From positions 1 through 64,000 of the forward strand of contig NZ_PIZV01000026.1 of assembly GCF_002835665.1 (NCBI RefSeq): a stretch of 64,000 nt of DNA, given 5' to 3'. The translations under genes were made by a program, and so were the position numbers. This stretch comes from Chryseobacterium sp. PMSZPI. Its GTDB lineage: Bacteria; Bacteroidota; Bacteroidia; Flavobacteriales; Weeksellaceae. Of this stretch, positions 60,678 through 64,000 are shown in pieces. Position 1 is the stretch's first letter. Each line of letters starts with the position of its first letter. The notes below the pieces were generated by a model. The model worked only from the letters and a program-made list of their open reading frames with translations, had not been told where the DNA came from and made no database searches.

Positions 60678-61868
60678 TTAATTATTGATAGCAGCCACAC
60701 CTGGTAACTCAAGTCCTTCAAGACTTTCAAGCATTGCTCCACCACCTGTAGAAACATAACTTACTTTATCAGCGTAGCCAAACTGCTTAACGAAAGCAAC
60801 ACTATCACCACCTCCTACTAAAGAGAAAGCTCCTAATCTTGTTGCTTCAGCAATACTGTCACCCAGTGCAACAGTTCCGCCAGCAAAATGTGACATTTCA
60901 AAAACTCCGATTGGACCATTCCAAAGAATTGTTCTTGAATTTAATAATACATCATTGAACTGATCTCTAGACTTATGCCCAGCATCCAATCCCATCCATC
61001 CTTCAGGAATTGCATAAATATCTGCTTCTTTTCTCTCAACATCATTACTAAAGCTTTCAGCGATAATAGCATCAGATGGTAAATACACTTTTACTTTATG
61101 CTCTTTTGCTTTACCTAAAATTTCCAATGCCAGTGGAAGTTTATCTTCTTCTACTAATGAGTTTCCGATTTTTCCGCCTAAAGCCTTAATAAATGTAAAT
61201 GCCATACCTCCTCCAATAATCAAATTATCTATAGCTGGAAGTATATTTTCTATAATGGTAATTTTAGTTGAAACCTTAGATCCACCTAAAATTGCGGTAA
61301 CTGGTCTTTCACCACTTTTCAATACTTTATCGATGGCTTGAAGTTCTTTATCCATCAATAAACCGAAAAATTTAGTTGATGGAAAGAATTTTGCAATTAC
61401 TGCAGTAGAAGCATGAGCTCTGTGTGCTGTTCCGAATGCATCATTTACATAAGCATCTCCTAATTTTGAAAGTTGCTCCGCAAAGGCTTCATCCCCTTTT
61501 TCCTCTTCATTATGAAAACGTACATTTTCTAATAATAAGATCTCTCCAGGTTTCAATTCAGCAGCAGCTTTTTCTGCTTTTTCACCTATACATTCATCAA
61601 CGAATTTCACTTCTTGTCCAAGGACAGAAGAAACTTCACCTACAATATGTTTAAGAGAAAACTCATCTTTAACTTCACCTTTAGGTCGGCCAAGGTGCGT
61701 CATTAAAATGACAGAACCTCCATCCTTAAGAATTTTTTCAACAGTTGGCTTTACTGCCACTATTCTGGTATTGTCTGTTACGTTTAGCTGATCGTCCTGT
61801 GGTACATTGAAGTCCACTCTTACCAGGGCTTTCTTATCCCTAAAATTGAAATCATTGATTGTTTTCAT
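60678..61868 (-). CDS. pgk: Phosphoglycerate kinase
   Basis: A 396-residue glycolytic enzyme that moves phosphate from 1,3-bisphosphoglycerate to ADP. The N-terminal signature RVDFNVPQD, TRIVAVKPTVE, MTHLGRPKG and the C-terminal GGGDSVAF motif are present. The ATG at 61868 (MKTINDFNFRDKKALVRVDF) is chosen over the longer frame to 61940, whose added 24 residues do not fit the family. Monocistronic, on the minus strand, with the AT-rich region downstream. Confidence 0.97.
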   Translation of the reverse strand: MKTINDFNFRDKKALVRVDFNVPQDDQLNVTDNTRIVAVKPTVEKILKDGGSVILMTHLGRPKGEVKDEFSLKHIVGEVSSVLGQEVKFVDECIGEKAEKAAAELKPGEILLLENVRFHNEEEKGDEAFAEQLSKLGDAYVNDAFGTAHRAHASTAVIAKFFPSTKFFGLLMDKELQAIDKVLKSGERPVTAILGGSKVSTKITIIENILPAIDNLIIGGGMAFTFIKALGGKIGNSLVEEDKLPLALEILGKAKEHKVKVYLPSDAIIAESFSNDVERKEADIYAIPEGWMGLDAGHKSRDQFNDVLLNSRTILWNGPIGVFEMSHFAGGTVALGDSIAEATRLGAFSLVGGGDSVAFVKQFGYADKVSYVSTGGGAMLESLEGLELPGVAAINN

Positions 61869-62515
61869 ATGTAGATTTATTTTATTTTTCTCAAAGAATG
61901 TATTCAATCGCCATATTCTCCTCTGGTTCTTTTCCAGCAAATTTCATCAGACCCACTTCATCAACTTCTTTGAATTTTCGTTTCACAAATGTAAGGTTTT
62001 AAACTTTTTCAACAGATCCATTCAAATAAAACTTTTCAAAAACTTTCCCCATCCCCAATCACCCATTAATCAACAATTTTTTCTCTTTTAAAAAAAAGAA
62101 TAATGTAGTTGTTGTTAAGTGTTGTTAGTTTCGGGGATAAGTTTTATGCTAAAAGTTGATCACATATAATTTTTATTAAACTCATAATTAATCCACATTA
62201 TAAACTTCTGTAAATAGAGCTTTTAACATAGTTATTCACAACTGTTAATAACTTTGCTTAAAAGTAAATATTAGTTATTTTATTATGGATAAGACTGGGA
62301 GTAACTGAAGAAAATAATTGGAAAGTTGTGATTAAAATTTCGGAAAACATTTTCTATTACGAAATAAATTGATCTTTAAAAATAGAAAGTTGATAAAAGT
62401 TTTCCACACTTATTAACATGCCTTTTCACAATTAACTCCCCGTTTACTAACATCAATTGTTATTATTCTTACCTTTGTAAGGAAATAAAATCTAAAAAGG
62501 CTTAATAAGAGTATT
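61869..62515. other. Candidate replication-origin region (DnaA-box-like motifs)
   Basis: A 647-base gap without a supported gene. TTATTCACA (62232-62240) and TTTTCCACA (62400-62408) match the DnaA box TTWTNCACA. TAATCCACA (62189-62197) and CTTTTCACA (62422-62430) differ by one base. The AT content is high and TTAATAAC-type motifs are frequent. TACCTTTG at 62470-62477 is a probable -7 element for rpiB. Further copies of box-like sequences (TTTTCCACA at 62621-62629 and TGTGGATTA at 62635-62643) lie inside rpiB. Origin function is not proven. Confidence 0.35.
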
Positions 62516-62950
62516 ATGAAAAGAAAAATTGCTATCGCTGCAGACCATGCTGGGTACGAATACAAAGAGATTGTTAAAAACTACCTCTCAGAACAGTTTG
62601 ATGTTCAAGATTTTGGCACGTTTTCCACAAACAGTGTGGATTATCCGGACTTTGTTCACCCTGCTGCAACCTCTGTGGAAAACGGAGAGAATGAGCTGGG
62701 AATTTTGATCTGTGGAAGTGGAAACGGAGTACAGATCACAGCGAACAAACATCAGAAGATCAGATGTGCATTATGCTGGATGCCGGAGATTGCAACATTG
62801 GCAAGACAACATAATGATGCTAATATGATCTCCATGCCGGCAAGGTTCATCTCAAAAGAACTGGCGATTGAAATTGTAGATAAATTTCTTTCAACAGATT
62901 TCGAAGGCGGAAGACACCAAAACCGAGTTGATAAAATCGCTGTTTGCTAA
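62516..62950 (+). CDS. rpiB: Ribose-5-phosphate isomerase B
   Basis: A 144-residue enzyme interconverting ribose-5- and ribulose-5-phosphate in the pentose phosphate pathway. AADHAGYEYKE at the N-terminus, YPDFVHPAA, and CGSGNGVQITANKHQ (with the active Cys) are the RpiB/LacAB signature. RHQNRVDKIA ends the protein as in RpiB. Monocistronic, with a TACCTTTG promoter element 39 bases upstream. Confidence 0.95.
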   Translation: MKRKIAIAADHAGYEYKEIVKNYLSEQFDVQDFGTFSTNSVDYPDFVHPAATSVENGENELGILICGSGNGVQITANKHQKIRCALCWMPEIATLARQHNDANMISMPARFISKELAIEIVDKFLSTDFEGGRHQNRVDKIAVC

Positions 62951-62957
62951 ATATACT

Positions 62958-62990
62958 AAGGCTTGTAATTCGTATTGCAAGCCTTATTTA
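62958..62990 (+). terminator. Terminator after rpiB
   Basis: AAGGCTTGTAA (62958-62968) pairs (one wobble) with TTGCAAGCCTT (62975-62985), followed by a T-rich tract. Confidence 0.85.
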
Positions 62991-63287
62991 TTTTTTATTT
63001 GTACATTTGCAGTGCCAATAGAAATTACACTCTATTATTCTCATCAAGAGCCTTTACAATATTTAAATATATTTTATAAGAAGGTTTCTCTTCTCTTCTC
63101 CAAATTTGTAGTAAATTTATATAAAACTAAAGCTCCCGTTTTAAGTAGATTTAAAAGTATAGTGCTAACGGTTTAGTAAAGAAATCAGAACATAAAAATA
63201 AACTATCTTTATCTATAATATTATAGAGCAAAGTTTGGAAAGGTTTTATTGAAGATACAACCTAAACAATTAAAAAGAAAATTAAAA
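62991..63287. other. 297-base spacer with rnr leader
   Basis: No supported gene. The + strand frame running through 62928-63176 includes the rpiB terminator and shows no family resemblance. The purine-rich AAAAAGAAAATTAAAA just before the rnr ATG may assist translation. Confidence 0.5.
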
Positions 63288-64000
63288 ATGCCAAAAAAAA
63301 GAAAATATATAAGTCATAAAAATGATTTAAAAATGATGGAGATCGGAAGATTGATTCTCCGTTTCATGAATGCAAATTCATCAAAAATTTATAATTATAA
63401 GCAAATCGCGGACGGAATAGATTATAAAAATCCGAGACAAAGAGAACTTGTCATTCAGGCTTTGCATAAACTTCAGGGTTCCGAAAAGATCAAAGAAGTT
63501 GAGCGTGGAAAATATATTGTGAATTTAAAAATCGCAGGCACTCTTACCGGAATTATTGATTTTAATCAAAGCGGAAATGCTTATGTAAATGTGGAAGGAA
63601 TGGAAGATGATATCTTCATTCATGCCAAAAATGTGAAAGATGCCTTACAAGGAGATAAGGTTCTTATTATAACTTATCATTATAAAGGAAAGAAATTAGA
63701 AGGCTCCGTTTTGGAAGTTTTGGAAAGAACCAGAACAGAGTTTGTAGGAACTTTTCAGAAGGTTTCCCACAAGGATTTTGGATTCGTTGTTTGTGATAAA
63801 AAATCGATCAACACGGATATCTTTATTCCAAAGACAAAGTTTAATAATGCCGAAGATGGAGATAAAGTAATTGTCAAAATGACAGAATGGAAACCTGGTG
63901 ATAAAAACCCAGAGGGAGAAATTATACAAGTATTAGGGGCTCCGGGGGAACATGAAACTGAAATCCACTCTATTCTCGCAGAATATGGATTGCCTTATGA
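63288..64000 (+). CDS. rnr: Ribonuclease R (3' partial)
   Basis: The N-terminal 237 residues of an RNase II/R-type 3'-5' exoribonuclease; the gene runs off the window. It starts MPKKRKYISHKNDLK with an N-terminal winged-helix (RLILRFMNANSSKIYNYKQIADG). The first OB-fold has AGTLTGIIDFNQSGNAYVNVEG and DIFIHAKNVKDALQGDKV. A second cold-shock-like domain has RTEFVGTFQKVSHKDFGFVVCD. The catalytic RNB domain must lie beyond base 64000. It degrades structured RNA and helps remove defective mRNA and rRNA. Confidence 0.9.
   Translation, partial: MPKKRKYISHKNDLKMMEIGRLILRFMNANSSKIYNYKQIADGIDYKNPRQRELVIQALHKLQGSEKIKEVERGKYIVNLKIAGTLTGIIDFNQSGNAYVNVEGMEDDIFIHAKNVKDALQGDKVLIITYHYKGKKLEGSVLEVLERTRTEFVGTFQKVSHKDFGFVVCDKKSINTDIFIPKTKFNNAEDGDKVIVKMTEWKPGDKNPEGEIIQVLGAPGEHETEIHSILAEYGLPY

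Noticed and set aside
62928..63176. An 82-residue ORF after rpiB
   Set aside because: It overlaps the rpiB end and contains the rpiB terminator. No motif, and AT-driven composition.

Overview
The window looks like chromosomal DNA of a Chryseobacterium-type flavobacterium (Bacteroidota, Weeksellaceae). The DNA is AT-rich. It has a MurF-alanine racemase fusion, LytS/LytTR regulators with 2TM proteins, a SusC-like TonB-dependent receptor with an N-terminal carboxypeptidase-like domain, four-helix-bundle and DUF6051-type families, and promoters of the Bacteroidota form TTG-N19-TAnnTTTG. This placement comes from family content and codon use; no search was run. No prophage, insertion sequence, CRISPR array or rRNA operon is visible.

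Layout. 1-6,530: the 3' part of accD, a SpmA-SpmB-like membrane protein, a four-helix-bundle gene followed by a heptamer tandem repeat, and a tonB-exbD-exbB energising operon. 6,699-14,657: a DUF885 lipoprotein, DinB, an endonuclease III with no cysteines, a Bcp peroxiredoxin, GNAT, mannose-1-phosphate guanylyltransferase, SprT and TolC. 14,844-22,966: folC, tRNA-Val, three glycosyltransferases around sufE, and clpC. 23,195-28,661: an outer-membrane beta-barrel, mnmA, a Cys/Gly-tailed GRDP-like protein and a DUF6051 hydrolase. 29,071-37,780: a LytTR signalling locus with a LytS-type kinase, four 2TM domains and a methyltransferase, next to a TonB-dependent receptor unit, an AraC-type regulator and a PPTase. 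38,013-46,885: Cu/Zn SOD, C-terminal processing protease, surE, an Lgt-like / small membrane protein / multi-cysteine radical SAM operon, guaC and fabG. 47,057-64,000: WG-repeat protein, rsmI, tdk, murF-alr, patatin, ybeY, mnmG flanked by two parS sites, a methyltransferase, a 1.2 kb AT-rich gene-free region, pgk, a possible DnaA-box region, rpiB and the 5' part of rnr.

How the genes work together. The clearest undescribed-looking signal is regulatory. The promoters of the TonB-dependent receptor (start 36,058) and of a 2TM gene (start 30,483) share the same architecture: two direct CCGAAnGG half-sites 21 bp apart, placed 34 bp upstream of a CAAAnnTA box (TAnnTTTG on the coding strand). This suggests that the encoded LytS/LytTR pair controls an envelope regulon consisting of the receptor, a periplasmic partner and 2TM proteins. 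The second candidate system is the three-gene operon at 42,544-44,945. It pairs an Lgt paralogue lacking the usual Asn with a radical SAM enzyme whose cysteine layout resembles archaeal Tes / MJ0619-type enzymes, which could mean a lipid-tail modification. The two perfect parS sites and the AT-rich, DnaA-box-bearing stretches suggest the window lies near the replication origin.
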